Shown here piece by piece: positions 11,940-22,340 of a DNA stretch of 64,000 bases. Position 1 is the stretch's first letter; every line of letters begins with the position of its first letter. The DNA comes from Culex pipiens pallens (lineage: Eukaryota; Arthropoda; Insecta; Diptera; Culicidae). Position numbers and translations under genes: made by a program. The DNA is taken from positions 30,473,828 through 30,537,827 of the forward strand of contig NC_068937.1 in NCBI RefSeq assembly GCF_016801865.2. The letters are read 5' to 3'. The notes beneath the pieces were generated by a model that did no database searches, was not told where the DNA came from, and saw nothing but the letters and a program-made list of their open reading frames with translations.

Positions 11940-12720
11940 TTTCAGCCGAACTTCACATCGATCCTTGCAGGCATCGATTTCTTGCACTTCTCAAAACATC
12001 TAAACCTCAAATCGATTCCGTTAGCTTCGATCTCTTACACATCTCAACGACAGCCGAACCTCATATCGATTCACGCAGGCATCGATCTCTTACATTTCTC
12101 AGAAATATCCAAACCTCATATCGATCCTCGCAGGCATCGATCTATTGTACGTCTCAACGACGGACGAACCTCCTTGCACATCTCAACGATGGCTGAACCT
12201 CCTATCGATCCACGCAGGCATCGATCTCTTGCACATCTCAACGATGGCCGAACCTCCTATCGATCCACGCAGGCATCGATCTCTTGCACATCTCAACGAT
12301 GGCCGAACCTCCTATCGATCCACGCAGGCATCGATCTCTTGCACATCTCAACGATGGCCGAACCTCCTATCGATCCACGCAGGCATCGATCTCTTGCACA
12401 TCTCAACGATGGCCGAACCTCTTATCGATCCACGCAGGCATCGATCTCTTGCACATCTCAACGATGGCCGAACCTCCTATCGATCCACGCAGGCATCGAT
12501 CTCTTGCACATCTCAACGATGGCCGAACCTCCTATCGATCCACGCAGGCATCGATCTCTTGCACATCTCAACGATGGCCGAACCTCCTATCGATCCACGC
12601 AGGCATCGATCTCTTGCACATCTCAACGACGGCCGAAACTCATATCGATCCTCGACAGCATCGATATCTTACACTTCTCAAAATATCCAAAACTTATATC
12701 GATCCTCGCTGGCATTGAAC
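11940..12720 (+). repeat. 55-bp tandem repeat inside the LTR element
   Basis: Near-perfect 55-bp units begin at 12181, 12236, 12291, 12346, 12401, 12456, 12511, 12566 and 12621 (tctcaacgatggccgaacct ...). Decayed units lie on both sides out to about 11940 and 12720. Each unit holds two ATCGAT sites. Because 55 leaves remainder 1 on division by 3 and the unit has no stop in any plus frame, three overlapping long ORFs (up to 275 codons, 11982-12809) arise with the same 55-residue repeat. I regard these as consequences of the repeat. Confidence 0.9.
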
Positions 12721-13342
12721 CTTTACCTTTTATCAGTTTCATTTGTTGGTGGTTTTCTGAGCAGTCAGCCACTAACATAAGTGATTCACATCACAATACT
12801 TTCACATAAGTACAATTCTGTTAATAAACATTGGCACAAACACGTCAGTGCTACCGCCAGTAATCCGCCAATTTTCTTATTTAAAGCCATGATGCACACC
12901 AAACCCATCTTTTTTTCCAAAATTTCCCCCAAATCTGCTTTCAATATAAACTATGCAATAAAGTACCATAATTTTTCAGCTTTTGTTTTCATCCACAATC
13001 AAATCAAAATTTCGAAGCAATTCACTTATTTTCCAAGCGAAGCTTAACATTTTTTCGTCGTTACCTCTTGCCTTTAGCTTAAGAAATTATTGCCAAACCT
13101 CATAATTATTTTTTTTTCGACTCAGCATTCCGAATTTTCACAATTTTTTTCAATGACTCACCTTTTTTTCTTTAGACAAACCCAACCACAACACTTTCCT
13201 CCTTTTTCACAACAGCACAACACATTTTTTTCTCCCTCACAAAATTCACTGGATCCATTTACTGTTATTATTTATTGTAAACAAACATCAATTTCACCAT
13301 CAAAACACAGTTGACCCATGCCGAATTTCCTTTTTTTTTTTA

Positions 13343-13354
13343 CCCTCGTCGCCA
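13343..13354 (-). promoter_or_regulatory. Primer-binding site of the LTR element
   Basis: On the minus strand the sequence after the 5' LTR reads at-TGGCGACGAGGG. A start of TGG two bases inside the LTR matches the complement of a tRNA 3' CCA end. The particular tRNA was not determined. Confidence 0.65.
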
Positions 13355-13356
13355 AT

Positions 13357-13616
13357 TGTAGTGTCCTAGATTTCCTGTGCTCACTCCGATTGTCACCGAT
13401 GGCCTTCCACCCGTCCGCCCGCTAACCATCGGTTCGCGTCGTCGTTCCCTGTCCGCTCCGGCCGGTGGCTTTCTCTCGACTAAATAACCACGCGCTCTTA
13501 AGTCAGAATCGAACACAAAGGCTTGCACGCAAGGTGTGATGCAAACGCAATATGCATGCAAGGTGTGGTGAAATATAAATACAAGTTCGGTGACTTGCAT
13601 CGCATAGGACCCTACA
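13357..13616 (-). repeat. 5' LTR of the minus-strand LTR element
   Basis: Partner of the LTR at 9293-9552, with no difference found on direct comparison. It is flanked on its outer side by the target duplication gcagg at 13617-13621. Confidence 0.9.
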
Positions 13617-13621
13617 GCAGG

Positions 13622-14024
13622 ATTCCAAAATCAGCCAGGAAATTTATCTGCCGCAACGCAGAATGACATTCTCGCCGCAGTTCGTCGTCACCCGTAAAAA
13701 ATAAAAACATGTTCTAACCAATCGAAACTTGAAAACACACACAATTTTACAGCAAAAAAAGTCAAAAACTAGACAAAATAAAACATATACAACTGATTTT
13801 AAAACAGCTCATTTACCAGTAAGAAAAAAGTCATGCTTGTGCTTGAACAGCCTCCAACTTTGTAGATGTAAACAAAGTGGGATCATTCGAAAATCACGTT
13901 ACGCATTCTCTCTATTCATCACCCAGGTACCAACCAATGTCCGTATATTAAGAGGTCCGGCTGAGAACGGGTTGGTTTAGTGTTAGTAAGCGAAAAAGTG
14001 TCAACATTCGCGATGCCTCTACTG
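13622..14024. other. Non-coding stretch between two elements
   Basis: Contains only short ORFs. The start (tcagccaggaaatttatctg) should continue the host sequence interrupted by the LTR insertion. No gene recognised. Confidence 0.35.
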
Positions 14025-14699
14025 ATGACGTCATACCGTTCTTGCTTGCACAGGGCGATATAGGAATTTAATGGAAATTGCTAATTTAATCATAAATAAT
14101 GCGTTTTTAGTATACATTTAACAAGGCACAGACCATAAGAATACATTTTTACGGAAATGACCATAATTCAGAATTACCGGAAGCCCTCAGGGAAGTCCCG
14201 ACAGGGAAACAATTTATGGAATCTTAAGAATTTGATAAATATAGTTTCCGATACTGCGTAGGAAAATTGTTTTTTACGGTGGTCATAATCCGGAATGAAC
14301 GGGAGCCCTCAGGGATGATCCTACGAGGTTCTGATGAGAGGAGAACTCTACGAAACAATGTGAGTTGTCGAAATTCACGATTATCGTTTGAAATCAACAT
14401 TTCGACAGAATCAACCACGGTTCAGTTCAGATTATACAGAGTATTTTTTTGAAAATATTTTTTATTCGAGGTTCTCTGTCATATTTTAGTGAAAGATAAG
14501 ATTCAGATATTTCATTTATTTTCGAATTGAGAATCATAACAGATATTTGATTAAAAGTTTTGTTACGCAATCAATTATAAATAGATGATTATTTTTGTTT
14601 TGGCTATTTTGAAGAAGTTTTGCGTATTCCCCATTGGTTTACCAAGATTGGTACTTCAATTCAAGGGCTGCAGATCCTGCTGATCGCCTAGCTGGTTTC

Positions 14700-15500
14700 T
14701 GTTGCTGCTGATGTTGTGGCTTCCAGTTTTAAGTCTAGTCCAAACTTGCGCATGTTGTCCATGTCACGCTGGAAAACGACCTGGTGTTGTGTTGCGAACT
14801 TTTGGCGGCGGAAATACAACGTGGCACGTTGATGTGACGACTTGCTGGGCAAAGCGATGGCCAAGGCCCAGTTGACGCGAAACTATTCTGCACCTGAACC
14901 GCGCAAGCCATCGCCAGAGGCAGTCTCCGATACGAACCGTCGACAAAACCCGTCAAAGTCATGATGAAGTTTGATGCAGAACATTTTCTGGCCGCCGTAA
15001 CCGTTCATCTTGTTCATTGGCCAGGCGCCGCCGTATTGCGACTGCTCCAAGTGTATCGCGTGCAGAGGTACACCACCACCGGCCGTGATGGTGCTGCTGA
15101 TTGCATAGCAGAACCTGCTGCTGCTTTTGGGGTGGCATCGAAATGTTCTGGAAGAAGTAGCTCTAATCGGTTTCGCCACCATTTCCTCCATCAATGGCTC
15201 AAAAACTACTGCCACAAACGTTTGCCAACTTGTTGCCTCACGGCTACGGCCATCTACTTTAACTACAGATCAACTATATTCTTCCTCTTTCGGTCCAAAC
15301 GCTTTTCTCCAAGCTGACTCGACCGCATACCGAAATTCTGTCACAGCTAAAATAAATTGTATGTATTTAGTTTATTTTTCCTACTACGAATATCATATTT
15401 TGTTTACCTTCATTGCCAAATTCTTGGTAAGCTTGTCATCCAAATGGCCAAACATTCAAGCAGGTTCTACGCCGTACAGGTTCCTTGGAATCGACGCAAA
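14700..15500 (-). pseudogene. Second, decayed copy of the duplicated gene-like unit
   Basis: This block mirrors 15526-16273. It has an intron with GTAAAC..TTTTAG borders (15347-15407, 61 bp), a downstream exon start similar to the other copy (cggtat, gcgg.cgagtca), and an end encoding a matching peptide (QVV..RDM...RKFG...KL). The 110-codon frame at 14883-15215 covers part of it. Direct splicing reads CTG TGA just after the junction, so this copy is probably broken. No domain recognised. Confidence 0.3.
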
Positions 15501-15525
15501 ACTGCTGGTGTATCGACGTTTACTG

Positions 15526-15825
15526 TCACTGCTGCAGGGGAGGGGCCAGCTTGGAGTTTTGGCCAAACTTGCGGATGTGTTTCATATCACGCCTTGCAAC
15601 GACCTGGCGCTGCGGTTTTTGCGAAAGAGGTTTTTGCTGCTGGGAGCTTAATTGATTGCGGCGGCAGTCCAACGTTGTTCCGAGCGTCAACATGGTGACC
15701 GGCCGGGATTGAAGCTTCTTTTGCAGCTGAACGTTGTTCACAGCCAGCAGTCTCACTATGGTGCGGGTTTGGTAGAGTTTGACACTGAGCTTTGGAGATT
15801 GCCGATCGGTACTGCTGTTGGCCAT
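15526..15825 (-). CDS. Gln/Arg-rich ORF at the end of the duplicated unit, unrecognised
   Basis: A 99-codon frame, open upstream for about 30 further codons, ending with stop at 15526-15528. The C-terminal part contains QRQVVARRDMKHIRKFGQN. The equivalent point of the neighbouring copy encodes QHQVVFQRDMDNMRKFGLD, so this stretch of protein is shared between the copies. I do not recognise the family. It may be the last exon of the unit whose first exons lie at 15916-16273, but the linking splice was not established. Confidence 0.25.
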   Translation of the reverse strand: MANSSTDRQSPKLSVKLYQTRTIVRLLAVNNVQLQKKLQSRPVTMLTLGTTLDCRRNQLSSQQQKPLSQKPQRQVVARRDMKHIRKFGQNSKLAPPLQQ

Positions 15826-15915
15826 CCCGGGATTGATTGCAGCTGATAATCGGTGCTGAATTGGTCGCCACCAAAGTGCGGGGACTGGTTTGAGTGCAGC
15901 GCTTACTTGAACGCA

Positions 15916-16273
15916 TCACAGCCGCACTGCTCCTGCCGAATGCTTGACGAAAAGTGCTGCTGCTAGTACTCCGATTCCATCACCGTTTCTTTCGCGCCAC
16001 AGTTCAATCACCAGTTCCGCTCCTGTTTCTCCCATCGGTCCGCAGAAGAGCTGGCCGTTTCTTCTCTGCCAGAAATTGAGCAACATGCGATTCTGGTTCC
16101 GTAACTTGACTGTCCGATTTGACTCGCCCGCTAATACCGCTGAAATAAACCAAATTAGTAAAAATAAAACTATTCTTAACACATTGTTTACCTTTTTCGT
16201 GAAGTTTTCTGCCGGCAGAAGGACATTTGCGCAGCACAGGTTCCTTCAAATCCTCGCAAAACCTTAAAAACAT
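15916..16273 (-). CDS. Small two-exon gene candidate, unrecognised
   Basis: The first exon starts with ATG at 16271-16273, just downstream of a TATA-like GATATAAAGG. It encodes a 27-residue head containing the motif RFCEDLKEPVLRK. The intron 16140-16191 (52 bp) has GTAAAC and TTTATTTCAG borders. Splicing in phase 1 continues to a TGA at 15916-15918, giving about 100 residues. Three Cys and a Trp-containing helix-like region (LLNFWQRRNG) are visible but no family is recognised. A neighbouring decayed duplicate has the same exon-intron layout. It could also be non-coding or transposon-borne. Confidence 0.3.
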
Positions 16274-16319
16274 TAAAATTCCTTTATATCCGCTATCAAA
16301 ACAAACGGTATGACGTCAT

Positions 16320-16489
16320 AATTTTTCTAGTCGACAGTGCACGGAGAGAAAAGTTACATAAAATTGAATTTCGTAGCTAAACTTGACAATTTTTTTTTCT
16401 CTTGGTCCCTACACCAATACAACTGTAGAAACATAGCCGTACCTTTATAGAATGGATTACATTGGGTACCAACCACTAGTGTCTTCCTT
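16320..16489. other. AT-rich spacer
   Basis: No feature seen apart from ordinary AT-rich sequence between the inverted-repeat segment and the following SINE-like fragment. Confidence 0.35.
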
Positions 16490-16592
16490 TTAATCTACAA
16501 GGACTACGCCGCCCTGGGCTCCTAAGTGTATGAAAGTATGGCACGGAGCGACGGCGCCGAATACACATATTTACACAAAGAATTTTAGAGCG
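16490..16592. repeat. Fragment of the SINE-like element seen at 31305
   Basis: The run ggctcctaagtgtatgaaag .. tatggcacggagcg .. gccgaatacacatatttacac closely matches 31408-31480. It is truncated and directly followed by the element carrying the 164-bp array. Confidence 0.55.
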
Positions 16593-16614
16593 CCCGCAAG
16601 GGCTCATAAGTGGC

Positions 16615-18345
16615 ATCTTAAGTGGTCATAGCTTGAGACAGGGTTGCCAGATCTTCAATGTTTTAGACTCGTTGGAAAGGTCTTTCGATTACCTTACCAA
16701 CGATGGGTCGGATGATGGATCCGGACATTGTTTACATACATTTAAGTGAGATCCGGCTACAAAAAAGTAAATAAATGTCACTTAAGTGGTCATAGCTCGA
16801 GACAGGGTTGCCAGATCGTCAATGTTTTAGACTCGTTGGAAAGGTCTTTCGATTACCTAACCAACGATGGGTCGGATGGTGGATCCGGACATTGTTTACA
16901 TACATTTAAGTGAGATCCGGCTACAAAAAAGTAAATAAATGTCACTTAAGTGGTCATAGCTCGAGACAGGGTTGCCAGATCTTCAATGTTTTAGACTCGT
17001 TGGAAAGGTCTTTCGATTACCTAACCAACGATGGGTCGGATGATGGATCCGGACATTGTTTACATACATTTAAGTGAGATCTGGCTACAAAAAAGTACAT
17101 AAATATCACTTAAGTGGTCAGAACTCGAGACAGGGTTGCCAGATATTCAATGTTTTAGACTCGTTGGAAAGGTCTTTCGATTACCTAACCAACGATGGGT
17201 CGGATGATGGATCCGGACATTGTTTACATACATTTAAGTGAGATCCGGCTACAAAAAAGTAAACAAATGTCACTTAAGTGGTCATAGCTCGAGACAGGGT
17301 TGCCAGATCGTCAATGTTTTAGACTCGTTGGAAAGGTCTTTCGATTACCTAACCAACGATGGGTCGGATGGTGGATCCGGACATTGTTTACATACATTTA
17401 AGTGAGATCCGGCTACAAAAAAGTAAACAAATGTCACTTAAGTGGTCATAGCTCGAGACAGGGTTGCCAGATCGTCAATGTTTTAGACTCGTTGGAAAGG
17501 TCTTTCGATTACCTAACCAACGATGGGTCGGATGATGGATCCGGACATTGTTTACATACATTTAAGTGAGATCCGGCTACAAAAAAGTAAACAAATGTCA
17601 CTTAAGTGGTCATAGCTCGAGACAGGGTTGCCAGATCGTCAATGTTTTAGACTCGTTGGAAAGGTCTTTCGATTACCTAACCAACGATGGGTCGGATGGT
17701 GGATCCGGACATTGTTTACATACATTTAAGTGAGATCCGGCTACAAAAAAGTAAACAAATGTCACTTAAGTGGTCATAGCTCGAGACAGGGTTGCCAGAT
17801 CTTCAATGTTTTAGACTCGTTGGAAAGGTCTTTCGATTACCTAACCAACGATGGGTCGGATGATGGATCCGGACATTGTTTACATACATTTAAGTAAGAT
17901 CCGGCTACAAAAAAGTAAACAAATGTCACTTAAGTGGTCATAGCTCGAGACAGGGTTGCCAGATCGTCAATGTTTTAGACTCGTTGGAAAGGTCTTTCGA
18001 TTACCTAACCAACGATGGGTCGGATGGTGGATCCGGACATTGTTTACATACATTTAAGTGAGATCCGGCTACAAAAAAGTAAATAAATGTCACTTAAGTG
18101 GTCATAGCTCGAGACAGGGTTGCCAGATCGTCAATGTTTTAGACTCGTTGGAAAGGTCTTTTGATTACCTAACCAACGATGGGTCGTATGATGGATCCGG
18201 ACATTGTTTACATACATTTAAGTGAGATCCGGCTACAAAAAAGTACATAAATATCACTTAAGTGGTTATAACTCGAGACAGGGTTGCCAGATTATCAATG
18301 TTTTGGACTCATTGGAAAGGTTTTTCAATTACCTAACTAACGATG
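16615..18345 (+). repeat. Eleven-copy 164-bp tandem array
   Basis: The anchor gggttgccag starts at 16641, 16805, 16969, 17133, 17297, 17461, 17625, 17789, 17953, 18117 and 18281, an exact 164-bp period. Monomers differ by few substitutions (for example agatcgtc/agatcttc and ggatggtgg/ggatgatgg), with the last copies most diverged. The order of variants suggests two-monomer higher-order steps. Homologous monomers occur three times at 163-164-bp spacing in the element at 60411-61463. Confidence 0.92.
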
Positions 18346-18558
18346 TATAACATGATGATGTTTGGTTCAGTTTACTGCCATTTATTCAACTTCCGAAAAT
18401 ATGCGAATACAGATTTTTATACATAACTTTTGAACTACTTATCGAAACTTCAAACAATTCAATAGCACCGTATGGGACCCTAAACCAAGTCGAATGCGAC
18501 TGGTTTGGTCAAAATCGGTTCAGCCAGTGCTGAGAAAACTGCGTGACATTATTGGTCA

Positions 18559-18628
18559 CATACACACACACATACACACACACATACACACACACATACA
18601 CACACACATACACACACACATACACACA
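18559..18628 (+). repeat. CACA/CATA microsatellite
   Basis: A run of cacacacata-type units of 10 bp period lies just before the conserved 3' part of the element. At the same position the copies at 32940 and 61315 have only short ca runs. Two 60-67-codon frames through it encode His-Thr repeats and are artefacts. Confidence 0.85.
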
Positions 18629-19070
18629 GACATTTGTTCAGTTTTCGATTCTGAGTCGATATGTATACATCAAGGTGGGTTTTCGAGCTTTAAATAAAAA
18701 GTTCCATTTTAGAGCAGGATTATAGCCTTACCTCAGTGAGGAAGGCAAAAGTATTAAAAATAGGATTCTGATACAATATTTTTGGTCATGTAACTGACCT
18801 CTCAATTAGGGAAAAATGAAAGATTATTCAAATTGTAGCTTGAGTTGACACCATGTTATCAGTTTAAAGTTTGTAAGTTGCAGTGAAGAATCTGCAAATA
18901 CTAGTGAAAATTTCAGAAACAGTTCGTAAATAGCAAAAAAAACCTTCAAAAACAGACGTTCAGCACTAGTCTTCAAATTCCGTTAAATACCAAAAGTGTC
19001 AGTAACTAGCTGCAGGAAAAATTCCATCCGATCCCCAACTTCCAGTGCATCCCTGCAGCTCCGTAAGCAC

Positions 19071-19369
19071 TAGGGTGCCCAGAATACGGGACTTTTTCTC
19101 AAAACCTCGCTCCACAAGCTGAACATTGATATTTGAGCTATTTTAGGACTCTGGGCCAGATATGAGCAAAATCGGTTAACATTTACCCATTGATACTCGG
19201 GGGTGAAGTTTGTATGGGAAAAATCGAAAAAAAATTCACCAACTTTAGGCTCAGGTATCAATGGGTTAATCTCAACCAATTTCGCTCAAAATTTGCACAG
19301 AAGCTTAAAATAACCCAATAACCCGTTTTCCGCTTGTGGAGCAGGGGGTCATTTTTTCTGGGCACCCTA
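19071..19369. mobile_element. 299-bp MITE with 8-bp target duplication
   Basis: The perfect inverted repeats TAGGGTGCCCAGAA and TTCTGGGCACCCTA bound the element. The direct repeat gtaagcac flanks it at 19063-19070 and 19370-19377. Size, lack of ORF and an 8-bp duplication fit a hAT-like MITE. Confidence 0.85.
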
Positions 19370-19377
19370 GTAAGCAC

Positions 19378-22040
19378 TGAGCACATCGCACTGCACGAAC
19401 AGAAAAGTGGATTACTAGCCCGGCTTAGTCTCACATAGTATAGGACGACGAAGAAAAAAGTGGTCCTAGAGCCCAAGCCCAAGCCGTGCCATATCTGGCT
19501 GTCGATTTGCTGGACCCAGCAGCAGATTCAATAACGGGAAGCGGCTTTCCAGTGGGTTAGCTGGGACGGGATTATCCACGGAGCAAGTACTGGGAAGGGG
19601 GTGCGGGGGCGAATGTATGATGAATGCAAAGTGGATTATTAGCTATGAATAATATCTCCGAGTTTTGATCAATCTCATGTGGGCGGGCAACGGCTTGTGA
19701 AAAAAGGTAGGGGAGCATGTCTATTGGATCTTGCTGCTCCTGTGGGGAAGTTCGTTCGCTCGAAGTAAGTGAACAGCATGAATTTGTTATGAGATTTTGA
19801 TGAAAGAATCTGCTCGGAATATTGAAAGCGTGCTGGGCATGATGCCGATAGTGCTGGGACGTAGTAATTTCCCATGAGCTGTACTTGTAATTAGAATCTT
19901 CTTTTCATTCGGAGTTATGTTCGGTATTGCAAACATGCAACAAGGTGTTCAGAGTGTAGGACGCTTCTGTAATTGGATGCAAGCAACGTCCGAACAACTA
20001 ATCAACACCTACATTTTCTGAACCATCTGAAAATTTAAAGAGCATTTCCTTTAAAGCACACCAGACAAGTTCAAGTTCAATCGTCTGGCAAAACCCATCG
20101 CAACGCGAAAATGTGCCAAATCATGAGCTCCGAATTTTCCCTGCTCTGCTAAATCTGTTACGAGGGGAGAACTCGACGTCGTCGAGGACGGATTGATGTC
20201 TGCGAGCAGCTTAAAATCAACGGAATTTAGGGAGAGAAATTTTTTCACCGTCATCATTCATTCAAGGGGAACTAATTGGATTTTGGGAAACGTTTATTTG
20301 GGCTTCTTTCGTCGGTAAAATTAAATTTTGAAGTGACAATTGAGATTTCCAAAAGAAAAATCACCAAATTTGCGATTTTTAAAGAAAATTGCCTACCGTT
20401 AGGCGTTTCCCCCTGCAACCAACAACAGATGGCGTGCCTTCTCCGCTAACGCCCGAAAGTAGACTAACCATCAATCTTTAGAGCACTTTCCCACCGAGCA
20501 GCCAGACGTTCGGCAAAATCAGCTGTTCTGGGGGAGGGCACTCACTGAGTGCCCTCGGGATTCGTTGCGATTGCGCAAAAGCTTCTAATTTCTCCAGCGA
20601 AACCCCTTTTTCAAGTTGGAAACGATGAATGACGCCGGTGTAACGCCCCGGCGTGCGTCGACAGTCAGTTACGTGTAATGCGGGGTGCCTATCTTGCAGG
20701 CGGAAGAAAACGGATCCCGGTCAGCGGGTCAACGAGGGTGGACTTCCTCCGGGGCTTATATCGGATGAAGAGACCCACTTTCCAACTGTGCTGGCTCTAA
20801 GATCCTAAGAAGTAGCAGGAGAAAGGACACTTTGGTCTGGTTATCTGCCCTTTTAATTTTCTTGGAAGGTTTTCCGTTCCACTCCCACACCACAGGTCTT
20901 GCGAGGTAGCAGCTTCGGGGAAGGGGTTTCTCCTATGAATGAAATGGTGGTGGGTGCAGACAAGATGTTGAGATTGGATACGAGTTTAATTAATTTAAAT
21001 CAAACAGATGCAGGATTTATTTTGCTGGGGGCGAGAGTTGATGATTGCGAGTAGGTGGGTTTCCTTTTGGAAACGAAGGATTTGAATTGATTGAAATTTT
21101 GTAAGGAGCTTTTTTTTATTAAAGAAAACACGACAACTTGAGTTCTCACATGTAGAAGAAATGACGCGTTTTAATAGTTCGATTTCGTTTGTTCGTTATT
21201 TGAAATTTATCATATTTAACAATATTGTAGTAGACAAAATATGTGTGAAAATCAAACTCATGGCTAAAATCATATATATGAAGATAAATTTTAAGTGTTA
21301 AAAATCTAACTATTTTTGCATTAACTATATGTTTGGTCCAATTTCGACAGAAATATTTTTTTTCAGTGATTTTGAATAAATTTAAAAAAAAATTAAATGT
21401 TATCGAATGTGTTCTATCATATTTTTCATACAAAAAGGTTAAACACTAGTTAAAAGGTTTTAGAGATTTCGTGAACCTGAATTTTTGTATACCTTATTTT
21501 GTAAAGTTCAAATATTAGATCAAAATAGATTTTGATCTGATTTTTATCCGTAACTTATGTAAACCACGTTCCCTATAAATTGGAAAATTTCAAACAATCT
21601 GCCAAAATGCAATGCTTCTCGGAAAAATACTCAAAACTATTGTTTTTGCAATATGCACAGTAAAAACCCGATTTAATATCACAAGAGGTGAAATAGAGCC
21701 TTTCTTACAAAATGATGAAACTCCGAGAAATATATTGGTGCAATTAATTTTTCAGAAACATAATGATACCATCCAGTGAGAATTTTACCTAAAGCTTCGA
21801 ATCTTTTTAGGCTAAACCTCAAATGCCATTTTTTTTAATTTCAAAAGTACATTATTTGTCGCAAGATATTTCAATTTAATTAAGAAAAACATATTGGATT
21901 GACATTATTAGAAAAAAAATAAAGAGTACTCAGTCTTTATTGATAGTCTATGATTAACTAAAAAAAATATGTATCGCTATTGCACTTTGTCGATCTATTA
22001 TGAGAAGCCAGAAAGAACACTTTCACGCGCAGCGTAAAAC
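19378..22040. other. Mostly unique sequence, no gene recognised
   Basis: 19480-20960 is less AT-rich than its neighbours and contains phrases such as gccggtgtaacgccccggcg (20635-20655) and a run of balanced composition without long frames. It looks like single-copy intergenic or intronic DNA and could hold regulatory elements. 21090-22040 is AT-rich without features. Confidence 0.4.
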
Positions 22041-22046
22041 GCGCAA

Positions 22047-22340
22047 GCGTAAAAGCGCTGGCGTAAAAGCGCTGGCGTAAAAGCGCTGGCGTAAAAGCGC
22101 TGGCGTAAAAGCGCTGGCGTAAAAGCGCTGGCGTAAAAGCGCTGGCGTAAAAGCGCTGGCGTAAAAGCGCTGGCGTAAAAGCGCTGGCGTAAAAGCGCTG
22201 GCGTAAAAGCGCTGGCGTAAAAGCGCTGGCGTAAAAGCGCTGGCGTAAAAGCGCTGGCGTAAAAGCGCTGGCGTAAAAGCGCTGGCGTAAAAGCGCTGGC
22301 GTAAAAGCGCTGGCGTAAAAGCGCTGGCGTAAAAGCGCTG
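22047..22340 (+). repeat. 14-bp minisatellite, 21 perfect copies
   Basis: gcgtaaaagcgctg is repeated 21 times without an error from 22047 to 22340, with a degenerate unit before it. Each unit contains the palindrome AGCGCT. Fourteen is not a multiple of three, and one minus-strand frame stays open for 193 codons (21958-22539) with a 14-residue peptide period. A real protein is unlikely because the frame depends entirely on the repeat. Confidence 0.93.

Larger units (their letters stand above)
9293..13616 (-). mobile_element. Non-autonomous LTR retrotransposon (LARD-like), complete
   Basis: Two 260-bp direct repeats, 9293-9552 and 13357-13616, start TGTAGTGTCC, end GGACCCTACA and appear identical base for base. 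A 5-bp target duplication, gcagg, flanks the whole unit at 9288-9292 and 13617-13621. On the minus strand the right LTR is followed, two bases on, by TGGCGACGAGGG, a plausible tRNA primer-binding site. The left LTR is preceded by the purine tract AAGATGGGGG. The orientation is therefore minus. The 3.8-kb interior has no gag, protease, reverse transcriptase or integrase frame, so it must rely on an autonomous partner. Identical LTRs imply a very recent insertion. Confidence 0.9.
14025..16319. mobile_element. Segment bounded by 16-bp inverted repeats, with duplicated gene-like units
   Basis: ATGACGTCATACCGTT at 14025-14040 is repeated, perfectly inverted, at 16304-16319. Between them lie two tandem, minus-strand, intron-containing gene-like blocks that differ strongly from the AT-rich surroundings. 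No target duplication is obvious because the outer ten bases are themselves palindromic. A DNA transposon carrying a captured or own gene is one reading; a local gene duplication framed by chance CRE-like palindromes (TGACGTCA) is the other. Confidence 0.45.
16602..18750 (+). mobile_element. Element with expanded 164-bp internal array, 3' end intact
   Basis: The 3' part (18345-18750) ends cctcagtgaggaaggcaaaa, the same terminus as the copies at 32351-33095 and 60411-61463. It contains the shared body phrases gtcaaaatcggttcagccag and gattctgagtcgatatgta. The 5' terminus typical of the family is missing here. Internally the family's monomer has expanded to eleven copies. The element type is not assigned: it has hairpin-forming ends but no coding capacity. 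Confidence 0.6.

Noticed and set aside
11982..12809. 275-codon plus-strand ORF, with 211- and 144-codon overlapping ORFs
   Set aside because: All three derive from the same 55-bp tandem repeat read in different frames; no selection on one frame is visible and they lie inside a non-autonomous LTR element.
16615..18345. CRISPR-like array because of regular repeats
   Set aside because: The whole 164-bp monomer is repeated with no unique spacers; it is an ordinary tandem satellite-like array in a eukaryote.
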